Shown in pieces: positions 46,614 to 59,436 of a DNA stretch of 64,000 nucleotides. The notes beneath the pieces are model-generated. The model searched no databases and was not told the origin of the DNA. It saw nothing but the letters and a program-made list of their open reading frames with translations. Both the position numbers and the translations under genes were made by a program. The DNA is taken from the NCBI GenBank assembly GCA_018894105.1, contig CM032121.1:3705007-3769006 (forward strand). The letters run 5' to 3'. Positions within the stretch are counted from its first letter, which is position 1. The number at the start of each line of letters is the position of its first letter. The stretch comes from Jacaranda mimosifolia (Eukaryota > Streptophyta > Magnoliopsida > Lamiales > Bignoniaceae).

Positions 46614-49459
46614 ATGCCGCCGTCTCCCCTTCTCCTCATCATCCTCGCCGCCGCCCTTCTCACGGCGGCGTATTCCCAGCCCACCACCACTACCACTTAC
46701 CCCAACTGCAACCGCACCTTCTCCTGCGGAACCATCATCAACATCACCTATCCTTTCACCGGCGGCGACCGTCCCGCCCACTGCGGCCTCCCAGATTTCC
46801 GAGTTACCTGCCGGAACGCTACCACAACTGAGTTGACCTCCGGCTCGCTCACCTACCGGGTTCTTCAACTCGATCAAACTCAGAAAACCCTCATTCTCTC
46901 CCGTTCCGACCTTTACAACAACACCTGCCCTTCTGAGTTCCACAACACTACGCTCAATACCTCTCTTTTCTCCTACGATGGTCCTCAAAACGAGGCCCTT
47001 ACTTTGTTCTATGGCTGCAACACAACTGCCAGGACTACCAGACCCTCTAATCTTTTTAGCTGTAATTCTAGTGGTTTGAATTTTAGCGACGCTTATCATT
47101 TGATTGGGCCAGTCCCCCGTGATCCGATCTTGAGTATCATATCTTGTAGCATGAATATTAGCGTCCCACTTTTGAGGGCCGTCGGCAATCGGCTCTCGGC
47201 CTCGCAGATTAGTCTTGGGGAAGCATTGATGCAGGGTTTTAGTGTGAATTATAGCGTGCCTTTTGAGAGATGGTGTCTGGAGTGCAATAGATTGGGTGGG
47301 CAATGTGGGTTTGATTCAGGCTTGGGCCAACCCCTTTGTATTTGTGGCGATAGGCCTTGCCCTTTTAATTTGACACTTCCCCCGGAAGGTAGTTCAAATG
47401 CCACAGGGCCTTTCGAAGGTAATTGGGATTCTTTAGTGCCCTGTTTCTTGGCACTATATTAGTATGTTTGATGATTTAGAATGATAATTTTCTTGGTTGG
47501 CTGTTGTTTCTGAGTATGTTTGATACTTCCTAGGATGGCATTTGAGGTTTTTGGTCGTTTACTAGTTTTATGCTTCGTTAGACAAAAGTTCTACTTATTT
47601 ATGTTATTTTACTATGCCTTTTGTGGTTGAAGTTCTTGCTGAAATGCTCAAAATTTTTCCAGGTCTTTTGTTGGTCTGTAGCTTTGGTATCTAAAGGTTT
47701 TCCTTTTCTGCCCCCTCTAAAATTAATCTGATCAGCTGGATTCTTTCTGGGAACTTCTGGACAGTATTCTGCTTGTGCAATGTATGTAGTATTGTTGGTC
47801 GTAGTTTGAATCTTTGATAGGGCTTAGTTATTCCTATTTCCTGTTTCTGAACCCTGTATATTGTTCTATTCTTGCTTAATTTTTGTTCGCATTGACAGTA
47901 TTTTTCATTTCTTTAATGATTTAAGATGGATGAATTATATATTTACTCTTTATCCAACACTGCCGAGGCATTTACTCTTATCATTGAAACTAACACTCTG
48001 GGATCTCATGGCTGCTGCAGGAAGCAACAACTCGAATTTGGGCAGGAATATTGGTATGATATCATTCTAATGTTATTTAACATTTATACTCCATCAGACA
48101 AATTAGCTTGCAGAATTGAAAAGCTTGATAATCTCTATCTATATACAGGCCTTCCCATAGGGGGTGCAGTTCTTGCTGGTGTAGGCTTGGGATGGTTAAT
48201 ATTCCACTTTAGGCAGAAAAGAAAGCAGCGTCTAGCTGCCCAAATTGTGAGCAAGGACACCATAACCCCTCCTTCAAGCAAACCCCTTTCTACACCTGCT
48301 TCATCTAACTTCACTAAAAGCATCCCTTCATATCCGTCTTCGAACTCTGACTTTGGTAGAGGAAGCACATACTTTGGCGTGCAGGTATTCAACTACAGCG
48401 AACTTGAAGAAGCTACTGATAATTTTGATCCTTCTAGAGTACTAGGAGATGGTGGATTTGGCACAGTATATTATGGTAAGAATATCACCTGGCAATTTGA
48501 CCGGACTATATGAAATATTAGAGCTCCAATAACTTATATTCATTTTTCAAACAGGGGTGCTTCCTGATGGCCGTATTGTTGCTGTGAAACGCTTATATGA
48601 GAACAATTTCAAGCGTGTGGAGCAGTTCATGAATGAACTTGAGATCCTGACTCGACTGACACACGTAAACCTTGTTAAGCTCTATGGATGCACGTCCAAG
48701 AGAAGCCGAGAGTTATTGCTTGTTTACGAATATATACCAAATGGAACGGTAGCTGATCACCTCCACGGAAAACGCGCCAAGTCCGGCTTGCTATCTTGGC
48801 CTGTCCGACTGAATATTGCCATTGAAACGGCCGAAGCATTGACTTACCTCCATAAATCTGATGTCATACATCGAGATGTCAAGACCAACAACATTCTTCT
48901 AGACAACGATTTCCACGTAAAAGTTGCTGATTTTGGACTGTCCAGGTTATTCCCAGACAACGTCACCCATGTCTCGACAGCTCCACAAGGGACTCCCGGC
49001 TATGTCGATCCTGAGTACTACCAGTGCTACCAACTCACGGAAAAGAGCGACGTATATAGCTTTGGAGTAGTTCTGATCGAGCTTATATCGTCTCTCCAGG
49101 CCGTGGACACCAACAGGCACCGGCACGACATCAACTTAGCTAATATGGCTATCAATAAGATTCAAAACCACACATTGCATGAGTTGGTTGATTCAACTCT
49201 CGGCTTTGAGACGAATAGTATTGTGAGAAGGATGGCCACATTAGTTGCGGAATTAGCTTTCCGATGTTTGCAGCAGGAGAGGGATATGAGGCCCTCGATG
49301 GAAGAAGTGCTGGAGGCTTTGAGAGGGATTAAGAATGATGATTTGAATGCTCATAAGCTTGAAATTGTCGACATATTGGTGGATGATGATAACGAGCCGC
49401 TGAAGAATAGCGTTGCTCCACCTTCGCCAGATTCAGCAACACCTAATTCTAGTGCGTGA
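46614..49459 (+). CDS. LRK10L1: LRK10L1-type receptor-like protein kinase (unit 7, complete)
   Basis: Exons 46614-47418, 48021-48053 (33-base mini-exon), 48149-48475 and 48555-49459 give 689 residues. A signal peptide is followed by a GUB_WAK_bind domain ([20 protein letters not shown], about residues 32-51) and a WAK-associated domain ([13 protein letters not shown]). A transmembrane helix lies at about 282-300. The kinase has [16 protein letters not shown] (Lys400), HRDVK (Asp496), DFG (Asp514) and [11 protein letters not shown]: a complete RD kinase of the At1g18390 type. All exon junctions are phase 1. The Arabidopsis counterpart is recalled to act in abscisic acid and drought responses and to use alternative promoters and mini-exons. 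A second in-frame donor at 47388 would shorten the linker by 10 residues. This is the only transmembrane-kinase module in the array. Confidence 0.92.
48021..48053 (+). other. 33-base mini-exon encoding the juxtamembrane linker
   Basis: Bounded by CTGCAG and GTATGA, with a CTAAC branch-like motif upstream (near 47990). It encodes [10 protein letters not shown] between the ectodomain and the transmembrane helix and is phase 1 on both sides, so skipping keeps the frame. Confidence 0.8.
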
Positions 49460-49679
49460 GTTATCCTTTCATCTGCTTAGTATTTTGTTCCATACATAGA
49501 TACTATGAAACTTGTTAGAGAACTTCATCAGCTGTCATAAAAATGGTTAGAGTATGTAGTACAATTTGATCTGTTTGCATGTTTATGTCTATAGATTACA
49601 TGGTCTTTTTTGACAGCAAGCTTCAAGGGAATGTACATAGTATATGGAGCTGTGTGTGCTCTTTTGTTTAATTTTCTTC

Positions 49680-50097
49680 GGGCATGTTTGGATATATAGA
49701 TAGGATTGATAAGATTATAATAATACAGTGGGATTATACTATTTAAAATAAGATAATACTGTTTTGGGGGCTTAGGATTATACATTTTGTATTGTATTTG
49801 TTTTATCAATCCTTTGTATGGATACAATGATTAAATAATTGAACAATTCAATTTACTAAAATATCCATTATAATAAGATAAATTCAAAACTCAATATTTT
49901 TCGTTTAAGGGTATACTTGTCAAATGATTAATTTCTTTTTTTTCACTCTCATTTTAGATTACACAATTTAGGCCATTTGGGAAAGATTAATCATCAATTA
50001 AAAATAGGATTGTGGATCGGACCATTTATCTATTATGAGCTTTTTTCACTTTATCCAAACACTTGATAGGGCCCCATCCAACAATCCAAATGTGCCC
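49680..50097. mobile_element. MITE just downstream of the receptor kinase
   Basis: About 418 bases with inverted ends, GGGCATGTTTGGAT on the left and the complement GGGCACATTTGGAT on the right. The target duplication is not clear. No coding capacity. It starts 220 bases after the kinase stop codon, so it may lie in or next to the 3' UTR. Confidence 0.65.
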
Positions 50098-50904
50098 TTT
50101 ATGCATAAGAAATCCTTAAATAATTGGGCCGTGCGTATACTTTTCATTTTTTTTAATGAATAACTAGTTTTTATTGATATCAAATGATAATGTTATTATT
50201 CTAATAATTTAAATTATTTTCTAAATATTTTAAATGGTATTATTATTCTTTGATTCTTTCTTTTCATTGAATAGCTAACAACAATTTTGGTCACGGTCCA
50301 AATTCAACTAATGGTATCTTGTCTGACTAAAACCGAATAACCTTGATTTGTTAATTTTGTGAAGATAACTCTTATTATTTTCCAATACTGCAAGAAGAGA
50401 ATCTACAAACTCATTCGATTAAAGTTTTGGAACTTATGCTTTCTTGTGCATAATGCAATTTATTTTCACTCTTTTGAATATCAGATGACACTGTGGGTTT
50501 CGTCTATTTTTATATAATTACTTTTACTCATTATTATCGAATATTTATTAGTCTACATTCTAAAATATTATGATTGTTGGATGCTAAATTATTCAATGTT
50601 CACTGTGTATGCATAATAACTGAAGTATAATTAGTGGGCATATATGCATATTGTACGTGTTAAAAATATTTATTGACAAAAACTAAAAAGGTAAAATAAA
50701 ACAATCTAGTTAAAAATATTTATTGAGAATAGGCAATGATTGAATTGTAAATGATAGTTATATGAATTAAAAAATAAAAACAATAATATTTTAGATACCT
50801 TACTTCAAAAACAAAAAAAAAATGAGTTGATGCTTTATTTATGGCGTAAATGTTAAAAGGATAATGAACAATAGAGCGTTAATATTAGTTTCTAATAGCC
50901 TTAA

Positions 50905-51172
50905 TTTATAAAGGTGCAATTGAGTGGAGTCTAGCCGAGCTTGGAGAAAATTTTCAAGTTCGAGTTTCAGCTTGAACTCGAAATGAAAAAATAGTAATAT
51001 AATATATACTTATTAATAAAATAAAAAATAATATTTAATTATATACTAGTTCGCGAGCCTCAAGTCTAAATACAGACGGTTTGAGATTGTCCTGAGCTCG
51101 ATTTCAGTTCAACTCAATTCAAACTCGAAATAGCTCGAGCTTAGCTTGCTATACTTGTTTGCACCTTTACTG
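50905..51172. mobile_element. hAT-like MITE, relative of 30565-30918
   Basis: The ends TAAAGGTGCAA and TTGCACCTTTA are perfect inverted repeats. The internal order (TTTCAAGTTCGAG, AATATTTAATTATATACT, CGCGAGCCTCAAG) follows the element at 30565. No matching 8-base flank is left. Confidence 0.7.
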
Positions 51173-51758
51173 TTAAAGCACAAATCAACTATATAAAATA
51201 CACACTTTTATCATTAAGGGGACACTACATAATTAGTTGAATTTATTATTGATAAAAAATTAAGTAAATGACACTTTACCTTTCTTCAAATTTTACCATT
51301 TTCGCACATTATCATCCAAAAAGTAATTTAAGAGCATTTTACTCATTGTACCACTATATGTGGGAAAGTTATGGAATATATGGCTATCCTCTGTGGTGTT
51401 TTAATTTATATGCCTTGGTGAATTAATTTTGAAAGTGAATTTGAAAAGTGGAATTGGGAAATGTAATATATTTTTATATTTATGACATTTGAGCAGAAAA
51501 AAAATAAAATAAAATACCATAGTTAATAGAGATTTTCAAACAAAATTTAATAAAAAATGCCATATTAAATATAAATTAAGGGAAAAAAGAAAAAAAGAAA
51601 AAAACCACCACTCTGAATTATTCCACTTCCCACGTCTTCCGTATTCTGAAATATTCCACTTTTCTTCTCTTTTCTCTGTCTCTCTCTCTGTCTTTCCTTT
51701 TCTCCGTTTGCATTTCACTCACTTCCATACTTTTATACTTCCCTTCACATATTCCACA

Positions 51759-51766
51759 TATATATA
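51759..51766 (+). promoter_or_regulatory. TATA-like sequence upstream of the uncharacterised gene
   Basis: ACATATATATACATATAC precedes the ATG at 51925 by about 160 bases, after a CT-rich stretch. Confidence 0.4.
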
Positions 51767-51924
51767 CATATACATACACATAAAAGAAGCAAAGAATCAT
51801 TCCATCCATGGCTGCTCTTCCTCACAACATGCCCAAATCCCACTTTTCCATTCTCTCCCCGTTCACCTTTTAACTGGTATTCCCAAACCCCCATCGAATT
51901 CTACAAATTATTTTGTAAAATAAA

Positions 51925-52392
51925 ATGGCAACTCTGCAGAAATTCAAGCTATTGGCAACGCAGTGCGCTGTCGCCGGCAGTCCAACCAGAAGCCCGACCA
52001 CCAGCCCAGTTATCCACCTCCGCCGGAGAAAAACTCTCCGAATGCTGCTCAGCCGCGCCGGAGGGGGAAGCTGGAGGAGGCAGCTGCCTCCGCACCGCGA
52101 AGACCGCTCGCCGGATCGAACCAGAAGCAGCGACGAGAGAAGCTCTCGGGAGAAGGGTAACGAGTTGATGGTCAGCAACAAGCTGAAGGATTTATTTGTG
52201 TCCTCGCCTCCGGCGTTGGGAGAGAGCGTTTCCCAAAATGTGAGAGAAGGATTGCTGCCGTCTAGCGGCGGCGGAGAGAGGGGCGACTTGAGGAGAGGCG
52301 GTGGCCGCTCCCTGCGGCCGCTTTCGGCTACTTTCCGGCAACGGCTGTTGAGGAGAGCTTGGCGACCTGTGCTCGTCGCCATACCTGAGTAA
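51925..52392 (+). CDS. Conserved uncharacterised plant protein, basic and Arg-rich
   Basis: Single exon, 155 residues. The N-terminus MATLQKFKLLATQCAVAGSP and the following SPTTSPVIHLRRRKTLRMLL look like a conserved signature I recall from uncharacterised plant proteins. The middle is Arg/Ser/Gly-rich, then comes a short conserved-looking NKLKDLFVSSPP motif, and the C-terminus is Arg-rich (FRQRLLRRAWRPVLVAIPE). No transmembrane segment or known catalytic motif is seen. The coding region is GC-rich against AT-rich flanks, and a long antisense frame exists only because of that composition. Localisation is unclear; the basic clusters could serve nuclear or organelle targeting. I do not recognise a function. 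Confidence 0.8.
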   Translation: MATLQKFKLLATQCAVAGSPTRSPTTSPVIHLRRRKTLRMLLSRAGGGSWRRQLPPHREDRSPDRTRSSDERSSREKGNELMVSNKLKDLFVSSPPALGESVSQNVREGLLPSSGGGERGDLRRGGGRSLRPLSATFRQRLLRRAWRPVLVAIPE

Positions 52393-55300
52393 CACTGTGA
52401 CAATCAATTTTTTTTTCTTTTGTAACTCAGCATTTGCAGAATTTGGCCATATGAGATTTCCTAATGCATAAATCCCATTTTTAGCACTTTGTAATTGAAA
52501 TTTTAACTTGGAAAATTTTAAATTTGAAGGGTTTTTTTTTTTCCCCTCAAAATTCAAATAACCTTTTTTTTAAAATATAATTTTAGAAAAAAAATAACAA
52601 AAAGCATGGAAGAAAGAGAGGGAAAAGAAAAGGGCTAGATTAGCTGTAAAATTATTAAGTCTTTTATTATGTACTTTGTCTAAGCTAAAATGATTGATGC
52701 AAATGGAAAAATTATTGTACCTTGTAGACATTAATTGTCTAGTGACTACTTTCTTGTAATTGCCACAAAATTTAAGTACCATACAAAAGCTTTTGGCATT
52801 TGTTCAACACAAGACAAGACAAAAGAAAAGGGGAAGTATGGTCAAAAGTACTTGAATAATGTTTGTGTTCCAAAATTTTGAGTGAAGTTCCTATTTGTGT
52901 GAAATCAAAATATGTTTGCATATTGAGCATCTTTCCTAAAAATAAATATTTCACCTCATTGAATTTTAAAATATAAACTACTCTTACATTGACCCTTATC
53001 TTTCACCTCTTCTCTTTTTAATTTTTGATCAAATGTCATTTATTTATTTATTGCATGTATCGATCGATTTCGTCTCAAATCAAGAAAACATTTTGTTTTC
53101 TTGGTGGATGCATGTGTGTAAGAAGGGCTATGATTATGCCTTAAAAGATTATGATTACAAGATACATCAATGTGATTGTCTATGTTAAAAGATTACGATC
53201 TTAGAAAAGTAGCGATTTCGTAAGAATGGGTTTTAGATTTTCACAAGCCATGTTTTTCTTCTCATCAATATTTGGTAAGATTAATTTATTAATGATATTA
53301 CATTGTTAATTCTCAAATAGTATCTACTTTTTAGAATAATGATATAAAAATAAAAATAAAAAGTTTTTCTTTTAATTTTTATTTTTTTTCCATGCTTACT
53401 TGGAGCTTTTCTTATGAAACGAAGGGAATAAGGGATTATATAGTATCATGTCAAGCTTTTATTGATGGAAAAATTAATATTGAACTCATTTAAGGTATCC
53501 AATGGAATACATTCAATTCATTTATAACTGTTGAATTTAAAAAGACATATGGTAAAAAAATTTGTCCAACTATTCATTTCCTAAAATTTAATAATTATGA
53601 ATGAAAATTCAAGCTATTAATGGTTAGGATCAGTTCTCTTTCACCATATATCTTATCATTGATGATTGTAAAAGTCTTAATGAAGGTTTAAATCATCTTA
53701 AAATTTCTTTTGTTATGTTGATTTGCGAACACAATAGCTCATGCTATTGCAAGAACATCTGGTTCTATATCTAATCATGGGATTTATTAAATGTATAATC
53801 CTTCCTCATTCATTGTTGAAGCTATTCATAACGATCTTTATTAATGATTAAAAACTTTTATTAAAAAAAAAAAAATTACGAATGAATCGACTACATTGCA
53901 ACCAATGCACTATAAAACACCCCAATGATAGAAAAACATGATACATGAAAAATGGGATAGAAAAACATCATTAAATGATGGAAAGTTTCATAAGATGCCT
54001 CCAACAGAAGCAAGAATAATCACCACCTTCTTTTTCCTTCCTATTGTTGATTTTTATCATTCACATGTTTATAGAATCTTTATGGGGTCATGCATTGGTA
54101 AGTGTTCGGCAAATCCCAGTCGTCCGATTGTGGCTTCTCTGACCTACAAGGCAAGAAACATATCTTTTTTTTATTTTTTATTTTTTCCATAATTAAAAAT
54201 ATGTTTGAAATTCGACTTTTTTTCATTAGTGGTGGGGTCGGGATAATTGAAAGTGCCAGGGATCATGACGACAGGCCTTATGGAAAGATGTCAAAAAAGA
54301 AAAAAAAAAAACAATTAAATAATAATCTAAATTAAAAAGTTTCTGTCTCATTTTAGTTTTACCTTTGTACATGTGTTTTCTGCTTTTTAACATGTCGTGG
54401 GGTAATTATTTTGGCCATGGTTTCTCACTTTTCCAGTCCTCGGTCATGCTGTTAGCATCTTGACTATAAATTTGGGCGGTTTAAATCGTCTGTTTCATTC
54501 TATGCTGTATTTTTTATTTCATTGCATAAATATATGATATGTATATTTAATTTTTTTTATAAAAATAATTAATTAAAAATTAAATATACTTAATATATAC
54601 ATATATATGTCATCTTGAAATAGAAGATTAAAAATAAAATAAAATAAAAAATTCAAAGTAAAATTCGCGGGGCTCGTGATAGTAGGTAGGTCTACGTTTT
54701 GAGGATTAATTTGTGTGTGTGTGTGTGAGTTGATTTTATGTAGTGCAATTTGATTCATGATCCAACTATTTATAAATATATAATTATATCTAAAGCATTT
54801 TTTTCCTCCAAATATTTTTATCTTCCAATTCAGAAACATTAATTTGATTGTTGAGAGAATTTCATTGTGTAATTCTAGTGCACCAGATTGTTTGTTGTAC
54901 TTGTATGATCAGTAGATTTGAATTGATCAGACAATTTTATAATTGAATAACTCACTTTAATTTATAACTAAAAGAAGGATCTTTTCGATATCATAGTAAT
55001 ATGGTAAATTAAGTATCTAAAGGTAAAAAAGAACTAAAGGGATCCAATTAATTAAACTAGGGATTAAACACTATAAATATCAATTTCCAAACAAAAAATT
55101 ATTTGCAAAAAATCGAGACCACTGACTCTACGCAACACATTTCAGAGTAAATAACTCAAAAAAAAAAATTTATTTTCTTCTGGAAAGAACCTCAACTCCA
55201 TTTTCAAGCAATATCAGACACCGTGTTAATAGTTTGATGAAGTAGATTTCATGTCACCCAATTATATGCATGTAAATTATGAATTATTAAATTAAACTAC

Positions 55301-58300
55301 ATATAATTAATAATATTATAAAGAAAATATTAGTATCATTATTAACTGTATAAATCACTAATTTAGTATTTAATTTAATGATTCATTACCACTTCACTTT
55401 ATAGCTAAGTGGGCGATATGATATTAGCCTATTGGTGCTTCTCTCATTCATATTGTGGTTCTTACATGATCTAAGCTGGTTCTAGAGCCATTTGGTACAA
55501 AACTTTAGGGCCCAGCTTTCAAGAATTTCTCATGTTTCTAAGTTTTTGATTAATGTATTAGATGTGACATGTTCGTAATCCACCAATTTTTGCATTCAAG
55601 GGACCATGCTCGTACTATACACATATATTGATGTAGGGGGACAAGATCCTTGTATCTTTACATAGGTTGTACCCGTCTGAACCTCGATCAAGACTTGGTG
55701 ATCCACAAATATATTCATGGACATCGATATTTTAAATTTCAATGTCAAGATGTACTAGTACAAATCATAGTTTCTAGCAGACAAATTATGCTAACTATGA
55801 TTTGAGCAAGAATATTATATATATGTATAATATTATTATGGAAACCTTAATGAGTTTCAAAAATGCTCAAAATGTCCTTATTTAATGGGAATTTGTATAT
55901 TTTTTCAACTGAATTCAATTTGAATCGAATCTTAACTGAAGTTAATTTGTACTCTTGATCCAAAATGATGTGGGCGTTCAAAATTGTACCAAGTAAGTCA
56001 CTATATACTTGACAATTGACACCAAATATAAACAGTTAGGTTCACTCTATTTACTTGTAAGGTATGCTATTCAAATTTTACTTTACACTTTTCTTTCCAA
56101 ATTTTCCATATTTGCTTGACCTCATTGATTTTATTTGAGCGTATGAAGATTTTCGTTGATCCCGCTAATGATTTTAACGATCTTACTGTGATTTCAAGTT
56201 CTAAATTGCTTGAACTATCCAACAAATCTCATCATCCCGAATAGACCTCAACTACTTGAAGAATTTCTCCTAAACCTACGTCAAATTTATTTTTTATTTT
56301 ATTTTATTTTTTTACCCACCATACCAAGAAGAAATTCGAGGATTATGGGACAATTTATCGAATAATCCCTTTTCAATGAATGAGGAGAAAAAGAATGAGG
56401 CCCATATTGGGGCGGGTAAGGATTGGACTTGACTCATGTTTGGGATTTTTTTAAAGTGGGCTAGACCCTATTTCTACAGGCTATTTCAGTTAAAATGGAA
56501 TATTCTAGAATATTATTTTTTTTATGATTTATTTATTTATTTTTACTGATGTAAATTCCAAATGTTAATTAGCATCTGATTTCAAGCATTTGAAAATTTT
56601 GAATGTCAATGCAGTTTCACAAGGTATTTTCTGTCGGTATAAGGGGTTTCTTTTTTTGTTTTTAAAGAAGTCTTAATAGACGAGAGGGTATGGAATAATT
56701 TTATAAATTAAATAAAACCATCAATATTTTTTATATGAACAAAATATTTTACAAACATTCATATAGTTATCTATATTTTTTTTAAAAAAGTATTAGTTTT
56801 TTCTGTATTTTTTAGTAATCTTTTTAAAATGACCTTACTATATTATATTTCCTCGTAATTATAATTTATGCATAGAGTTATTATAATTTACACCCCGCTA
56901 TTGTCTCTATACTCTACTATTATCACTTTATGTTATTTCTCCAAAAATTCAACTAAAAACATTGAAATTATTAAAAATTATTCTATTTTGTTGTATAAAA
57001 ATTCTAGTAGAGTGCACAGAAATTATCAATATAAATAAATAATAATAATTCAAATTCATCGTTCATATGAAGGTCTAACGGCATTAAGGTATTGTCTCTT
57101 CAATACACAGATGGAGATTTTTATTTTTAAGAATAGATTCTTCTAATGAGGGTGGGAGAGATCATTCTATATCCAAACCAAACTCCACTTGATAGCTCCA
57201 TGTGGGACAAGGCCATATAGAATCAATAATCACATTAACATTATTATTGTTTCCTGAAAATTATCAATAAAAATTATTTTTTAAAAAAACTTTATACCAT
57301 CAAAACCCATGTAATTAAATAAATAAGTCAACACTAAACTATTTATGATATTATTACATTTTTAACTACAAAATATTTTTTTAAATAAATTTCATGAATA
57401 CGGACACTTTACTTAAAATCTTAAATTTTCCATACCCAAATCCTTTTAAATATTGAAATTTGATCATATAAAATGTTAGTAATGAGATCAGATTAGATAA
57501 ATGATAACAAAATTCATAAGAAAGATATGCTATTAAATTTAGGATAAGTGCTTTCGAACATGATAAGCGGGCCCATGTCCGATTGAAAAAAATAAAAAAG
57601 AAAAGAAAAAATACATTCTACCAAAATCTAACTCGTTAATAACGTAATAAAATAATTATTATGAATAAATAAAAAGGAAAGGACAATGACAATAATATGG
57701 GGGGAAAATCATAAAGCAAAATTGGGCATTGTCTCAACCACATTTCGTGGTCCAATTTTCCACCCATTTAATGTGACATAATTGTAATTAAAGCCGTACT
57801 TATTTTAAAATGGCGAAAATACCCCTAAAAGCAAAATTTTAATATCCAAATAATTTGGGATCTGCGAATTTTTATTTGGATTAGATGAACCCGAATTAAA
57901 CTCATAAATAAAAATTTAATTCATAGATGTCTCAAATTTTGATACGTATGCAATAGATACACACTTTTTGAGTTATAAATAGGATTCTTATGAAGTAATT
58001 ATACTTATTTTTGGATATTTAAGCGTTCATTAATCTTACTAATTTAAGCAAGAGTCTTTGCTAAGTTAAACCTTCTACTTTAACTATTTGTTTTGCTTCT
58101 AAATACTCGAATTAAGATATGATCGAATTGATTCATATATATTAGAATTAACTTCGAAAACTTTGAAAAATAATATTCTAATATTCCCTCACCCAATTAG
58201 ATTTGACTTGACTTAAATGACTATGATTTAACTCGGATATCTCAATAAAAATGTAGATAAATATAAACTTGTCATAAAAAACTTTAACTATTTTATTATA

Positions 58301-59436
58301 CTTCCAAATATCCAAATTAAAATTCAGACATGATTGAAACAATTTACATTATCTTGAAAGAGTACTTTAGAATATCTTATTCAAATCATACTAGGCTTAA
58401 ACCAAATGTTATCCGAAACTAGTTACTAAAAACACTACTTATTTAGAAACACCTTTAAGTTAAAAAGATTGCAATTTCATGTAATGAAGGGGGTGGCCTT
58501 CTTTTTGTTTTTTTGTTTTTGTTTTTTTTAAAAGTGTCAGTTGACCCTTTTGCCCCTAATTTTTACTTGCACGTTGGGGGCAAATTTAGTTGGTGAGATT
58601 ACATGGGATTAGAGAAAATAATCATTTTTAATTCAATATTTGGTTTATACACACAACCCCGTAATTTATAATTGTGCCTGTATATATAAATTTAGTATGT
58701 GGTATTATTAATTCTACCATCACCCATGAGATAAATTATCTCACCTTCTCATGAGATAATTTATCATCAAATAACTAATCATAAAATAAATTTAAAATCC
58801 AATCAAATTTGCCCTTAAAAGAAGAAGCAAGCGGGCATTATTTCAACAAATCGACAAAAAGTTGTATTTTAGGTGGAAAATGTTAATTAAAACTTCACAT
58901 TACCAATATTTTAAGTTACAAAATGCTAAAACTCTAATTTCGAATTTCAAATTTTAATTATTTTTTATTTTATACTAAAATATGATGTGGCGTGTGTATA
59001 AATAAAAAAAAACAAATTACAATTAACCATCCATCCTAAAATGCATAAAGTCTGCGCCAGACCACACACCTGGACTATACACCAATTTCTGATAAAAAGA
59101 ACATCCAATCTGATAATCCACCAAACAGTCCCTCCGCCCGCCCGCCCGCCACCCCGGGCCAGTAGATACACCCACCAGATTCCTTTGAAAATTCCGCGTT
59201 CACTTTCCCACTCTCATTCCCCCTCGCCTTCTTCCACGCGCCACCACAGCCATCTCCGTTTTCCCCTAACTTCGTCTTTTCCATCTACCGGGCGGGAGGG
59301 GGATCTGATTGCAGCAGGGAAAGAACAAAAGAAAGCCGAAACAACCGATTAGAAAAGGGAAAGTTACCACCTTTCTTTATGAATTTTGCAATAAATTTGC
59401 TGAGCCGCCAGAGAGAGGGAAATAATCGGGAAAAGA
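52393..59436. other. Long intergenic region
   Basis: About 7 kb without recognised genes. It holds a 5'-truncated LINE fragment (53606-53873), a (TG)n run near 54711-54727, a repeat piece near 54515-54615 related to the 28.3 kb duplication, and near-palindromes of GAGATAAATTATCTC type around 58727-58765. From about 59040 the DNA is GC-richer and probably forms the promoter and 5' leader of the hydrolase gene. Confidence 0.5.
53606..53873 (+). mobile_element. 5'-truncated LINE fragment with poly-A tail
   Basis: Frames across the segment recall the C-terminal RNase H part of plant LINEs (DDCKSLNEGLNHL, then ANTIAHAIARTSGS, then PSSFIVEAIHNDLY), with a frameshift and stops. A 13-base poly-A tail ends near 53875. 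Flanks AATTATGAATGAA (53593-53605) and AATTACGAATGAA (53874-53886) agree at 12 of 13 positions, a likely target-site duplication. Confidence 0.6.

Noticed and set aside
46548..47303. 251-residue open frame on the minus strand
   Set aside because: It is antisense to the unit 7 ectodomain exon. That exon's sense frame has a signal peptide, family cysteines and splice sites; the antisense product has no family features.
51870..52403. 177-residue minus-strand frame
   Set aside because: Shadow of the GC-rich gene at 51925-52392, whose sense N-terminus is a recognised conserved block.
53938..54335. Two frames of 77 and 84 residues
   Set aside because: No family resemblance, no supporting splice or promoter signals, and low-complexity ends.
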